A DNA stretch of 64,000 nucleotides, taken from NCBI GenBank assembly GCA_963665075.1, contig OY762063.1, forward strand, positions 1,240,001 to 1,304,000. Reading direction: 5' to 3'. The position numbers and the translations under genes are program-made. Under the pieces are notes generated by a model that was given only the letters and a program-made list of their open reading frames with translations, did not search any database and was not told the origin of the DNA. The DNA is from JAPULR01 sp963665075. Its GTDB lineage: Bacteria; Chloroflexota; Dehalococcoidia; Lucifugimonadales; GCA-2712585. Of the stretch, positions 26,973 through 34,789 are shown piece by piece; position 1 is the stretch's first letter, and each line of letters begins with the position of its first letter.

Positions 26973-28222
26973 CCACGAAGCAGACAAACGAAACCGGCCC
27001 GGCGCCCGCGCTGCCGCCTCCCATACTGGATAGAGGCGCGGTGGGATGGGCCCACGCAAACCTCTTCAACAACAAGTTCAACGCCTCGTTGACCATAGTT
27101 GTCGGAATTGCGCTGGTCTTCGCCCTCTGGTTCGCCATCCGGTGGGTCTTCTTCGAAGCGGATTGGGCCGTGGTCGCTAACGTCGGAGGTCGGTTCCTCA
27201 TCGGCAACTACAACAGCGACCAGGCCTGTCCGGGCAACGACTGCTTCTGGAGGCCGCAGGTCAGCCTGATGATGGTGACGTTCCTGATGGGCATGGGTTG
27301 GGGCGTCGCCGGGTCCAAGCTAATGCGAAACCTCGCCCTGATAACCGTCGGAGCCTGCGTGCTGCTTGCGTTCATTCCCTACAGCGCCGAGCGGATGGGA
27401 ATGGACGTGAGGCTGCTGCTGGTCGCCAACGTGGCCAGCATGGCGGCGGGCTGGGCATTGGCCCGATACACCAGATTCGGCACCGTAAAGTGGGTGGTCA
27501 TCTTCAGCGTGGTGGTGTTCGTCCTTTCCCTGCTTGTGCTCCAAGGCGCGTCATTCCTCGGCATCCAGACGGTAGACAGCCGCCAGTGGTCGGGGCTGCA
27601 ACTGAACCTGATTTTGGCGCTGGCGGGAATCGTACTCAGTCTGCCCATCGGAATTCTGCTGGCCTTGGGACGGCGGAGTCACCTGCCGGTGGTGAAGTGG
27701 CTCTGCGTGGTGTTCATCGAGGTGTTCCGCGGCGTGCCGCTCATAACCCTGCTGTTCATGTCCCAACACCTGGTGCCGCTGGCCTTCCCCGCAACGTTCC
27801 CACGGAACGACCTGTTCAACGCAGGAGTGGTGATTACCCTGTTCAGTTCGGCGTACATGGCGGAGAACATACGCGGCGGCTTGCAGGCGCTGCATCCGGG
27901 CCAGGCGGAAGCGGCGCGGGCCTTGGGGCTGGCAAGCTGGCAGACCACCCTGTTCATCTCCCTGCCACAGGCCATCCGAAACGTCATCCCGGCCATAGTG
28001 GGGCAGTTCATCAGCCTGTTCAAGGACACCAGCCTGGTCTACATCATCGGAATGCTCGACATTGTAAACATCGCCCGCAAGGCGGTGGAAGGAAGGGTTG
28101 AATTTCAGGGTTCCGCGCCGGAAATCTTCCTCTTCGTCGGCATCGTCTTCTGGATATTCACCTACACCATGTCTTACGTGAGCCAACGCATAGAGCGCAA
28201 CCTGGGAGTGGGACAGCGGTAG
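26969..28222 (+). CDS. aapM: Amino-acid ABC transporter permease (AapM-like)
   Basis: 417 residues, partner permease of AapQ. A long N-terminal extension holds several hydrophobic segments. The conserved core carries FIEVFRGVPLITLLFM and the EAA loop QAEAARALGLASWQTTLFISLPQAIRN. The TTG start overlaps the stop of aapQ. The usual fourth gene, the ATPase aapP, does not follow; a tRNA gene on the opposite strand comes next. Confidence 0.92.
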   Translation: MTTKQTNETGPAPALPPPILDRGAVGWAHANLFNNKFNASLTIVVGIALVFALWFAIRWVFFEADWAVVANVGGRFLIGNYNSDQACPGNDCFWRPQVSLMMVTFLMGMGWGVAGSKLMRNLALITVGACVLLAFIPYSAERMGMDVRLLLVANVASMAAGWALARYTRFGTVKWVVIFSVVVFVLSLLVLQGASFLGIQTVDSRQWSGLQLNLILALAGIVLSLPIGILLALGRRSHLPVVKWLCVVFIEVFRGVPLITLLFMSQHLVPLAFPATFPRNDLFNAGVVITLFSSAYMAENIRGGLQALHPGQAEAARALGLASWQTTLFISLPQAIRNVIPAIVGQFISLFKDTSLVYIIGMLDIVNIARKAVEGRVEFQGSAPEIFLFVGIVFWIFTYTMSYVSQRIERNLGVGQR

Positions 28223-28284
28223 AAAATTGACGACGAACGGAGGACTGTCGCGCGTCTATCCGTTAGGTGCAAGGACATTGGAGA

Positions 28285-28360
28285 TGGCTCCCGAGGCAGG
28301 ACTCGAACCTGCGACCTAGCGGTTAACAGCCGCTTGCTCTACCAACTGAGCTACTCGGGA
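28285..28360 (-). tRNA. tRNA-Asn(GTT)
   Basis: Minus-strand cloverleaf with acceptor TCCCGAG/CTCGGGA. The anticodon stem AGCGG/CCGCT encloses CTGTTAA (anticodon GTT). The T arm is GGTTCGAGTCC, the discriminator is G and CCA is encoded. Confidence 0.95.
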
Positions 28361-28397
28361 ACGGTGGAACCAGTCGGGGCTTGGTGAAACCTTCAAA

Positions 28398-28427
28398 ATT
28401 GTACCACCTGCGGCGGGTTTGTCTCAA
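28398..28427 (-). promoter_or_regulatory. Promoter of tRNA-Asn
   Basis: On the minus strand TTGAGA (28422-28427), 18 bp, TACAAT (28398-28403), about 38 bp upstream of the mature tRNA 5' end. Confidence 0.6.
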
Positions 28428-28497
28428 TAGAGGCGTTTTGCACGAGTGGGAGCGGGCGGTGAGAGAACCGCCTCTGCGGCGGTTGAGGGCAGCGAGG

Positions 28498-28530
28498 AAA
28501 GATGGATTCCCGCGTTCGCGGGAATAAGGG
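28498..28530. repeat. Intergenic family-B repeat
   Basis: A GATGGATTCCCGCGTTCGCGGGAAT unit with self-complementary arms lies in the 300-bp gap between tRNA-Asn and selD. The rest of the gap holds only the promoters described separately. Confidence 0.65.
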
Positions 28531-28621
28531 AGGGGGAAGACTGGATTCCAGATTTCGCCGGAGCAACGAGTTGGCGTGAGGACGAGATTCTTCGCTGCGC
28601 TCAGAATGACAGCGTAGCGGT

Positions 28622-28629
28622 GGTATAAT
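28622..28629 (+). promoter_or_regulatory. Extended -10 promoter of selD
   Basis: TGGTATAAT with TATAAT at 28624-28629, about 30 bp upstream of the selD start; no clear -35. It is upstream of the true ATG, consistent with the UGA-containing 5' part being transcribed. Confidence 0.55.
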
Positions 28630-28658
28630 GGCGTCACTTTCAGATATAGGAGTAGATG

Positions 28659-29705
28659 ATGCAGGCTGAGACCGTTCGTCTAACGTCGCTGGCCAACTGC
28701 GCCGGTTGAGCTTCCAAGTTCAGTCATGAAGACCTGGTACAGGTCTTGGAGAAGCTGCCCACGTTTTCGCACCCGAACCTGCTGGTGGGGTTTGAGTCGG
28801 GAGACGACGCGGCGGTATACAAGCTGAACGATCGGCAGGCGTTGATATTCACGGTGGATTTCTTCCCGCCGGTGGTGGACGACCCGTTCGCGTTCGGGGC
28901 GGTGGCGGCGGCCAACTCGTTCAGCGACGTTTACGCGATGGGTGGAACGCCGCTGGTGGCGCTGAACGTGGTGGGGTTTCCAGTGGACCTTCCGAAGGAG
29001 ATATTGTCGGAGATTATGCGGGGCGGATACACGAAGGCGGAGGAGGCGGGGTGCCTGATTGCGGGAGGGCACACGGTGGACGACCAGGAGCCGAAGTACG
29101 GGCTGGCGGTGGTGGGGTTGGTCGAACCGGAACGACAGGTCACGAACGCGGGGGCGAAGGCAGGGGACGCGCTGGTGTTGACGAAGCCGTTGGGGACGGG
29201 AATCATCACGACGGCGGGGAAGCAGGGGGTCGTGGACGCTGAAGTGCTGGAGGAGGGGGTGCGGGTAATGTCCACGCTGAACGACGCGGCGTCGAGGGCG
29301 ATGATGAAGGTGGGTGTGAACGCGGCGACGGACGTTACGGGGTTCGGTCTGGTGGGGCATCTGCGCGGGATGATGGCGGCGAGCGGGACGACGGCAAGGG
29401 TTGAGTTCTCGCGGGCGCCGGTGATTGAGGGGGTGTGGGGGTTGTTGGAGGCGGGAGTCGCGCCGGGAGGGACGCATCGGAACCTGGAGGGGGTTGGGAG
29501 TCAGGTGGCGTGGGATTCGGGAATTACACGAAACCAACGGCTGCTGTTGTGCGACGCGCAGACTTCGGGCGGACTGCTGATTTCGGTGGCGGAGGGGAAG
29601 ACAGACGAACTTCTGGATGCGTTGGAGGACGAAGGGGTTGAGGGTTCGGTGGTTATCGGGGAAGTTGTGGAGGGGGGGGGGTATCCGATTGAAGTAACGC
29701 CCTAG
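28659..29705 (+). CDS. selD: Selenide, water dikinase with UGA-encoded selenocysteine
   Basis: 348 residues if the in-frame UGA at 28707-28709 is read as Sec. SelD makes selenophosphate from selenide and ATP for Sec and seleno-tRNA synthesis. The first residues include LTSLANCAG-U-ASK, putting Sec at position 17 and Lys at 20. These are the catalytic Cys17/Lys20 positions of E. coli SelD. Downstream motifs are SGDDAAVY, SDVYAMGG, GGHTVDDQEPKYG and DVTGFGLVGHL. AGGAG lies six bases before the ATG. Conventional calling would start at TTG 28746 and lose the active site. Its end overlaps convergent thiS by three bases within a CTAG. Confidence 0.93.
28729..28747 (+). promoter_or_regulatory. Candidate bacterial SECIS hairpin in selD
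   Basis: AAGACCTG, loop GTA, CAGGTCTT: a perfect 8-bp stem whose apical loop lies about 28 nt after the UGA and contains GU. A possible basal stem AGCTTC (28709-28714)/GAAGCT (28751-28756) encloses it. Position and loop resemble SelB-binding hairpins. Confidence 0.65.
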
Positions 29706-29905
29706 CCGCCGCCTACAGGCCGGACGATTTCCACAACGTCGCCGTCGGAGAGGGTGATTTCGTGGAAATTGTCTTTTTCGATGACCTCGCCGTTGTAGCC
29801 GACGGCTATGAACTGGGTGGAGAGATCAAGGCTCTCAATGTATTCGATTAGGCCGGTGGGGGCGGGGAGTTCCCTGGGTTTGCCGTTGATGGTGAGGCGA
29901 ATCAT
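29702..29905 (-). CDS. thiS: Sulfur carrier protein ThiS
   Basis: 67 residues with a ubiquitin-like fold ending in the diglycine tail VGGG. The tail is adenylated and thiocarboxylated to supply sulfur for the thiazole ring. IRLTINGKPREL opens the protein. The ATG at 29905 overlaps the TGA of thiE (ATGA), indicating coupling, so the nine extra upstream residues possible in this frame are unlikely. The stop is shared tail-to-tail with selD in CTAG. Confidence 0.93.
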   Translation of the reverse strand: MIRLTINGKPRELPAPTGLIEYIESLDLSTQFIAVGYNGEVIEKDNFHEITLSDGDVVEIVRPVGGG

Positions 29906-30564
29906 GCCGCCGCTCCTTGTCGAGATTGCCACGCTTCAAGGATAGCAGACTTGAGGCGTTGGGCGGCTTCTTTGGGGTTTGGAGACGCGAGGATGGCGCT
30001 GATGACGGCCACGCCGGACGCGCCTGCGCGGATGACGGCGGCGGCGTTTTCGGCGTTGACGCCGCCGATGCCGAGGTAGGGGATGCGGATTTTGGATGCC
30101 ATATCTTCGATGATGCGGATGCCTTGGGGGGATTGGCAGGGGTGGGAGCGGGTGGGGAAGACGGATCCCGCGATGAGGTAGTCGGCGCCTTGGCGTTGGG
30201 CGTTCAGCGCGCCGTCGGAGTCGTGGACGGAGCGGCCTATGAGCATTTCGTCGCCGACGAGGGTTCGGGCGTGGGTGGGGTTCAGGGCTTGTTCGCCGAG
30301 GTGGACGCCGTCGGCGTTGGCGAGGAGGGCTACGTCCACGCGTTCGTTGATGATGAGCAGGGCGTCGCTTCCTATGGCGTGTCGGATATTCATTGCAAGT
30401 TCGAGGAGTTGACGGCCTGGGAGATCTTTTTCACGAAGCTGTATAATGTTGACGCCGCCTTGGACGGCGAGGGCGATCTTTTGGGAAAGAGAAGCATCCT
30501 GGCATAGTCGGCGGTCAGTGACCAGGCAGAGGGTTGGGATAGGGAATGGGAGATGGCGGGTCAT
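29902..30564 (-). CDS. thiE: Thiamine-phosphate synthase
   Basis: 220 residues, TIM barrel. It joins hydroxymethylpyrimidine pyrophosphate to thiazole phosphate. Conserved motifs are LVTDRRLC, GGVNIIQLREKDL, LLIINERVDVA, GVHLGEQ, PTRSHP and LGIGGVNAENA. It lies downstream of thiG with a repeat-filled gap of about 200 bp and overlaps thiS by four bases. No clear ribosome site precedes the ATG. Confidence 0.95.
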   Translation of the reverse strand: MTRHLPFPIPTLCLVTDRRLCQDASLSQKIALAVQGGVNIIQLREKDLPGRQLLELAMNIRHAIGSDALLIINERVDVALLANADGVHLGEQALNPTHARTLVGDEMLIGRSVHDSDGALNAQRQGADYLIAGSVFPTRSHPCQSPQGIRIIEDMASKIRIPYLGIGGVNAENAAAVIRAGASGVAVISAILASPNPKEAAQRLKSAILEAWQSRQGAAA

Positions 30565-30604
30565 TGCGTTTGTGTTAGGGGGATCCGGGTTTGGGTGGGA
30601 GTAG

Positions 30605-30722
30605 GGGGAAGATAGATTCCAGCTTTCGCGGGAACAAGATGGAGGAGGGTACTCGACCCTTCGACAGGATCAGGGTGAGCGGTGAGAGGGGATGGATTCC
30701 CGCCTTCGCGGGAATGACGGTG
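30605..30722. repeat. Intergenic repeats between thiG and thiE (B-A-B)
   Basis: A degenerate B unit (ATTCCAGCTTTCGCGGGAA) is followed by an A unit (CGACCCTTCGACAGGATCAGG, about 30655) and a perfect B unit (ATTCCCGCCTTCGCGGGAATGACGG, about 30696-30720). They interrupt the thi operon. Confidence 0.75.
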
Positions 30723-30762
30723 ATTGGGGCGGGAATTACGGGAGGGGTGGAGGGGCATCGGA

Positions 30763-31551
30763 TCAGGAGGGGCTGACGGGTTGGGGGACGTCCTGGGTGG
30801 GGCTGCTGGCGGAGGCGTAGAGACGGCGGGAGATGCGGCCGGCCTGGTAGGCGTTTCGTCCGGCTTCGACGCCCTGACGGAAGGCGGTCGCCATCAGCAC
30901 GGGGTCGGCGGCCTGGGCGATGGCAGTGTTGACGAGGACGGCGTCGGCGCCCATTTCCAGGGCTTGGGAGGCTTCGGAGGGGACGCCAAGTCCGGCGTCT
31001 ACGACGACGGGAACGCGGGCCTGTTCGATGATTATGCGGATTTCCTCGGCGGTGTGGATGCCCTGACCGGAGCCGATGGCGGAGCCGAGGGGCATGACGG
31101 TGGCGCATCCGACTTCCTGAAGCTGGTGGGCAAGGACGGGGTCGGCGTGGATATAGGGGAGGACTACGAAGCCCTCGTTGACAAGCTGCTCGGCGGCTTT
31201 CAGGGTTTGGGCCGGGTCGGGGAAGAGGTATTTCGGGTCGGGGATGACCTCCAGCTTGACCCAGTTGGAACCGGTGACGGAGCGTCCCAGCTTGGCGATG
31301 AACATCGCCTCTTCCATCGTCTGGCAGCCGGCGGTGTTGGGTAGAACGTCGTAGACGTTCCAGTCGATGTAGTCGAGGATGGTCTTTTCGTTGGGGTTGT
31401 CCAGGTCCAGGCGGCGGATGGCGACGGTAATCATCTGGGTGCCGGAGGCCTCGACGGCGCGGACCATGTCGTCCATAGTGCGGTACTTGCCGGTGCCGAG
31501 GATGAGCCTGGAGCGGAAAGTCTTGCCTGCGATGGTGAGTTGGTCGTCCAT
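30763..31551 (-). CDS. thiG: Thiazole synthase
   Basis: 262 residues from the ATG at 31551, preceded by a GAGG site. ThiG forms the thiazole phosphate ring from deoxyxylulose phosphate, dehydroglycine and ThiS thiocarboxylate. Characteristic segments are RLILGTGKY, NTAGCQTMEEA, WVKLEVIPD, YIHADPVLA, VMPLGSAIGSG and VDAGLGVPSEA. It is the first gene after a TPP riboswitch. An in-frame ATG at 31605 lies within the riboswitch 3' boundary and is rejected. Confidence 0.95.
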   Translation of the reverse strand: MDDQLTIAGKTFRSRLILGTGKYRTMDDMVRAVEASGTQMITVAIRRLDLDNPNEKTILDYIDWNVYDVLPNTAGCQTMEEAMFIAKLGRSVTGSNWVKLEVIPDPKYLFPDPAQTLKAAEQLVNEGFVVLPYIHADPVLAHQLQEVGCATVMPLGSAIGSGQGIHTAEEIRIIIEQARVPVVVDAGLGVPSEASQALEMGADAVLVNTAIAQAADPVLMATAFRQGVEAGRNAYQAGRISRRLYASASSPTQDVPQPVSPS

Positions 31552-31608
31552 TATGCGCCTCAGAAACCGCCAAGGATGCGCTGGGGGCTGAGGGCGGGTG
31601 AACATTCA

Positions 31609-31695
31609 TCCCTACGCCGGAATTACCCGGTTCAGGTTCAAACGGTCGCCCTTCGCGAGGGCCTCTCAGCCTGTCCAACCAGGCTCCCGTCGGGT
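31609..31695 (-). promoter_or_regulatory. TPP riboswitch (THI element)
   Basis: On the minus strand GGGAGCC, GGCTGAGAGG, a variable hairpin, GACCGTTTGAACCTGA, CCGGGTAATTCCGG and CGTAGGGA occur in the order of the conserved thiamine-pyrophosphate aptamer. It ends about 57 nt before thiG and should repress the thi genes when TPP is abundant. Confidence 0.93.
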
Positions 31696-31711
31696 GTATT
31701 TGGATGGGGAT

Positions 31712-31740
31712 AGGTTAGCATGGGGGTTGAGAATCGTCAA
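31712..31740 (-). promoter_or_regulatory. Promoter upstream of the TPP riboswitch
   Basis: On the minus strand TTGACG (31735-31740), 17 bp, TAACCT (31712-31717), placing transcription start just before the aptamer. Confidence 0.5.
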
Positions 31741-31782
31741 CGGCGGGGAGATGATGAGGTCCTACGAACGCGGGAAGGGATA

Positions 31783-31965
31783 AGATGGATTCCCGTTTTC
31801 ACGGGAATGACGGAGGGCGGGGCCGCTCGACCCTTCGACAGGCTCAGGGTGAGCGGTGGGAATCACCCCCATCTCAATCTTCCCCCATCGAGGGGGAAGA
31901 GGTTAATCAACGCCCTTGGGGGGATTGTGCAAAGGTCTCCTTAAAGGTCTCCTTAAAGGAGGAAG
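31783..31965. repeat. Composite repeat array B-A-C-D
   Basis: Four repeat families occur head to tail: ATTCCCGTTTTCACGGGAATGACGG (B), CGACCCTTCGACAGGCTCAGG (A, about 31828-31856), AATCACCCCCATC...CTTCCCCCATCGAGGGGGAAG (C, to about 31902) and GCAAAGGTCTCCTTAAAGG (D, about 31928-31950). The array is open in one frame but is not coding. Confidence 0.8.
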
Positions 31966-32042
31966 GGAAAAGAGGGGGCGGTGGACAGGTCGAAGCGGTC
32001 AAAGTATATTCGGGTGAATCTTTGGAGACGACAGGAGCGAGA

Positions 32043-33227
32043 ATGGCGGTATCGAAGAGGACTTTGCAGGCGATGGAGGAGGGGGGCTGGATCCGGCGGA
32101 TGTTCGAGGTGGGGGCCGAGTTGATGCGGGAGCACGGCGCGGAGAACGTGTTCGACCTATCGTTGGGGAACCCGGTGATGGAGCCGCCGGCGGAGTTGGT
32201 GTCGGAGATGCGGCGGATGGCGGAGTCGGGCGCGCCGGGGATGCACCGGTATATGCCGAACGCCGGGTACGTGGAGACGCGGGCGGCGATTGCGGAATCG
32301 CTGTCGGAGGAGACGGGGTTTGCGTTCGGCGCCAACGAGATAGTGATGACGTGCGGAGCGGCGGGGGCGTTGAACGTGATTTTCGAGTCCATACTGAATC
32401 CGGGGGACGAGGTGGTGATATTCGCGCCGTTCTTCGGGGAGTTCACCTTCTATATTGAGAATCATCAGGGGAAGCCGGTGGTGGCGCCGACGGATGAGGG
32501 GTTCATTCCTGACCTGGCGGCGTTGGAGGGACTGATTACGTCGAGGACGCGGGCGGTGTTGGTGAATTCGCCCAACAATCCGTCGGGTGCGTTGTACCCG
32601 GAGGGAGTGGTGAGTCAGATTGGGGAGATGCTGGGGCGGAAGGAGCGGGAGTTCGGGACGGAGATATTTCTGTTGAGCGACGAGCCATATCGTCGGATAT
32701 TGTTCGACGGGCTGACGTATCCGCACATCTTCGGGCATCATCACGCCAGCGTGGCGGTGCATTCGCACTCGAAGGATTTGGCGGTGCCGGGGGAGAGGAT
32801 CGGGTATATCGCGGTGAATCCGGGATATGAGGGGAAGGATCTGCTGCTGGACGGGGTGATATTCTGGAACCGGAGCCTGGGGTTCGTGAACGGGCCGGCG
32901 GTGATGCAGCACGCGCTGCGGGGGTTGCAGGGGGTGACGGTGGACGCGTCGGCGTATGAACGGAAGCGGGATTATTTGTACGGGGAGTTGACGGGGATGG
33001 GGTACGAGGTGGTGAAGCCGCAGGGGGCGTTCTATATGTTCCCGCGGTCGCCGATTGAGGATGACGTGGCGTTCGTGGAGGCGTTGCAGAGGCGGCGGGT
33101 GTTGACGGTGCCGGGGGTGGGGTTCGGGTCGCCGGGGCATTTCCGGCTGTCGTACTGCGTGGAGGACCGGGTGTTGGAGGGGGCGATGGAGGGGTTTGGG
33201 GAGTGCGCGCGGGAGTTTGGATTGTAG
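32043..33227 (+). CDS. PLP-dependent class I/II aminotransferase
   Basis: 394 residues from the ATG at 32043, which has AGGAG upstream. Fold-type I aminotransferase features are LSLGNP, the substrate-loop NSPNNPSGALYPEG, LSDEPYRRI and the PLP lysine in HSHSKDLAVPGERIGYIA; an Arg in FRLSYC near the C-terminus would bind the substrate carboxylate. It is related to aspartate/tyrosine-type aminotransferases, but the exact substrate cannot be told. An open frame extends 86 codons upstream through repeat arrays and is not believed to be coding. Confidence 0.9.
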   Translation: MAVSKRTLQAMEEGGWIRRMFEVGAELMREHGAENVFDLSLGNPVMEPPAELVSEMRRMAESGAPGMHRYMPNAGYVETRAAIAESLSEETGFAFGANEIVMTCGAAGALNVIFESILNPGDEVVIFAPFFGEFTFYIENHQGKPVVAPTDEGFIPDLAALEGLITSRTRAVLVNSPNNPSGALYPEGVVSQIGEMLGRKEREFGTEIFLLSDEPYRRILFDGLTYPHIFGHHHASVAVHSHSKDLAVPGERIGYIAVNPGYEGKDLLLDGVIFWNRSLGFVNGPAVMQHALRGLQGVTVDASAYERKRDYLYGELTGMGYEVVKPQGAFYMFPRSPIEDDVAFVEALQRRRVLTVPGVGFGSPGHFRLSYCVEDRVLEGAMEGFGECAREFGL

Positions 33228-33229
33228 GG

Positions 33230-33310
33230 GGCACCCCCATCCCAGCCCTCCCCCGTCAAGGGGGAAGGGAAAGAGGGGATGGATTCCCGCCTTCGCGGTA
33301 ATGACGAGTG
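33230..33310. repeat. Intergenic repeats C and B
   Basis: CACCCCCATCCCAGCCCTCCC plus CCGTCAAGGGGGAAGGGAAAG (C) is followed by ATTCCCGCCTTCGCGGTAATGACG (B) between convergent genes. Confidence 0.7.
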
Positions 33311-33321
33311 GCAGTGGCGGG

Positions 33322-33846
33322 TTAGGCTTTGCTGGTGGGGTCGGCGAGGTTGGATTGGATGAAGCGTTGGGCGTTCTTTTTGTACATGGCGGCGGCGCTT
33401 TGGATGATTTTGAGGTGTTCTTCCTTTAAGGGGTGGATCTTGCCGGGGACGCCGACTACTACGGAGTTGTCAGGGACGCGGGTGTTCTGGAGGACGACGG
33501 AGCCTGCGCCGATGATGCAGTTGTCGCCGATTTCGGCGTTTTCGAGGAGGACGGCGTTGACGCCGACCATGACGTTGTTGCCGACGCGGTGGCAGTGGAG
33601 GACGGCGCCGTGGGTGACGGTGACGTTGTCGCCGACTTCGAGGTAGTCGTCGGCGTGGAGGACGCAGTTGTCCTGGATGTTGGTGTTGCTGCCGACGGCG
33701 ATGCGACCGTAGTCGCCGCGGAGGACGGCGCCGGGCCAGACGCTGGAGTTTTCGCCGATGCGGACGTTGCCGACGACGTAGGCGGCCTCGCTGATGAAGG
33801 CGGTGGGGTGGATGGTGGGGGTGATGCCGTTGAAGGTTTTAATCAT
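33322..33846 (-). CDS. Gamma carbonic anhydrase / hexapeptide-repeat protein
   Basis: 174 residues forming a left-handed beta-helix of hexapeptide repeats. The metal-binding histidines of gamma carbonic anhydrases are in place: CVLHADD, then VTHGAVLHCH. VWPGAVLRGD and VPDNSVVVGVPGKI match this family (YrdA/PaaY-like). The trimeric protein would coordinate Zn or Fe and interconvert CO2 and bicarbonate, or act as an acyl-CoA thioesterase relative. The start at 33846 was chosen because sequence further upstream is repeat-derived. Confidence 0.88.
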   Translation of the reverse strand: MIKTFNGITPTIHPTAFISEAAYVVGNVRIGENSSVWPGAVLRGDYGRIAVGSNTNIQDNCVLHADDYLEVGDNVTVTHGAVLHCHRVGNNVMVGVNAVLLENAEIGDNCIIGAGSVVLQNTRVPDNSVVVGVPGKIHPLKEEHLKIIQSAAAMYKKNAQRFIQSNLADPTSKA

Positions 33847-33854
33847 GGCGGTTG

Positions 33855-33985
33855 GGGGAGTCACCCTCATCCTAACCTTCTCCCTCAAGGGAGAAGGGAT
33901 TAAAAGGGGAGGGCGATTGGCCAATCGCCCCTACGGGTTGGTGGCAGGAGGGGATGGATTCCCGCCTGCGCGGGAATGGCGGAGG
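33855..33985. repeat. Intergenic repeats C and B
   Basis: GTCACCCTCATCCTAACC plus CTCCCTCAAGGGAGAAGG (C), a short GGCGATTGGCCAATCGCCCC palindrome (about 33911-33930) and ATTCCCGCCTGCGCGGGAAT (B). Confidence 0.7.
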
Positions 33986-34001
33986 GGTGGAGGGAATGAA
34001 T

Positions 34002-34033
34002 AAAGCAATCACCTCTGGCGAGGTGATTGCTTT
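34002..34033 (-). terminator. Terminator of the secreted-protein gene
   Basis: AAAGCAATCACCTC, loop of four, GAGGTGATTGCTTT: a perfect 14-bp stem with A/T ends, about 70 bp after the stop of the gene at 34101-34520. T-rich sequence flanks it on both strands, so it may act bidirectionally. Confidence 0.75.
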
Positions 34034-34100
34034 GGTTCTTCATCTGTCGGCGACGCCCTGGGAGGGCGGTCCGCCCGGTCTTGAGCCTTAAGCCGGAAAG

Positions 34101-34520
34101 TTATTCAGGCTTTTCGGCGACGATTGAGGCGGGGGCGACGCTTTCGCCGCTTGCACCCTTGGCATGCAGGGTAGCAACGCCACAGGAGGAAACGGGGGCG
34201 GACACGGAGTCATGGAAGGCTCCGGACATGCCGGGGAAACCTGCGCCAACGAAGAGGCGACCATCGTCAGTGTTAAGGGTAATGAGAACAACGTCGTCTG
34301 CCGCCCAACCGGCGCCGTAGACGTCGAAGGTGGCAGAGCCGGAGCACTCTTCAACGATGGAGTGCACGGGACTGACCTGAACGACCGGGCTGGCCATATC
34401 GGAAGCGCCGCTGCTTGCGCCGGAACCGGCGCCCATGACGGCGGACACGCCAATAGCTACGACCAGAATTGAAACCAGCAGTCCTACTATGGTTAATCTA
34501 GACCCCAGGAAGCGACTCAT
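34101..34520 (-). CDS. Small secreted or anchored protein of unknown function
   Basis: 139 residues. A hydrophobic N-terminal segment (about residues 9-30) is followed by a G/S/A-rich linker and a compact domain with two cysteines (EECSGSATF and VSSCGVATL) spaced for a disulfide. The predicted fold is beta-rich (FDVYGAGWAADDVVLITL). GGAGGAGG lies six bases before the ATG and the promoter is near-consensus, so expression may be high. It has its own terminator. I do not recognise the family. Confidence 0.8.
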   Translation of the reverse strand: MSRFLGSRLTIVGLLVSILVVAIGVSAVMGAGSGASSGASDMASPVVQVSPVHSIVEECSGSATFDVYGAGWAADDVVLITLNTDDGRLFVGAGFPGMSGAFHDSVSAPVSSCGVATLHAKGASGESVAPASIVAEKPE

Positions 34521-34688
34521 CTAACCTCCTCCAGTTTACTGTTTGATGTACGTCTTGGGTAAAGGCGCGGCGGTTGCGTGTAGGCGGGAGGCCTACGCAA
34601 CTGTCGTAAGGCATACGTGTCCGCGTCTTGTGGTTGGGAATGGCAGGCTTATCTCCGTAAGTAGTAGTCTGCGCCTGTAAGCCGATGC

Positions 34689-34718
34689 ATCGTAACACGT
34701 GAAAAAACTGATTGTCAA
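34689..34718 (-). promoter_or_regulatory. Promoter with long structured leader (34521-34683)
   Basis: On the minus strand TTGACA (34713-34718), 18 bp, TACGAT (34689-34694). The leader of about 160 nt contains a hairpin of GTTGCG and TAGGC arms pairing with GCCTA and CGCAAC (34573-34601). Confidence 0.65.
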
Positions 34719-34789
34719 GAGAAATAAGGCGCGTTAAGGGGGGGATAATGGCAATCGGGAAGGGCGCGTGGATGGGAGTCATAGGCGCA

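Noticed and set aside
28746..28748. TTG as the selD start
   Set aside because: It removes the catalytic Sec/Cys and Lys region; upstream codons from 28659 encode the conserved N-terminus with only the UGA interrupting.
31552..31605. 18-residue N-terminal extension of thiG
   Set aside because: It runs into the TPP riboswitch; the ATG at 31551 has a GAGG site and begins the conserved sequence.
31785..32042. 86-codon N-terminal extension of the aminotransferase
   Set aside because: It is a translation of stacked B, A, C and D intergenic repeats; the ATG at 32043 has its own ribosome site and begins the conserved domain.
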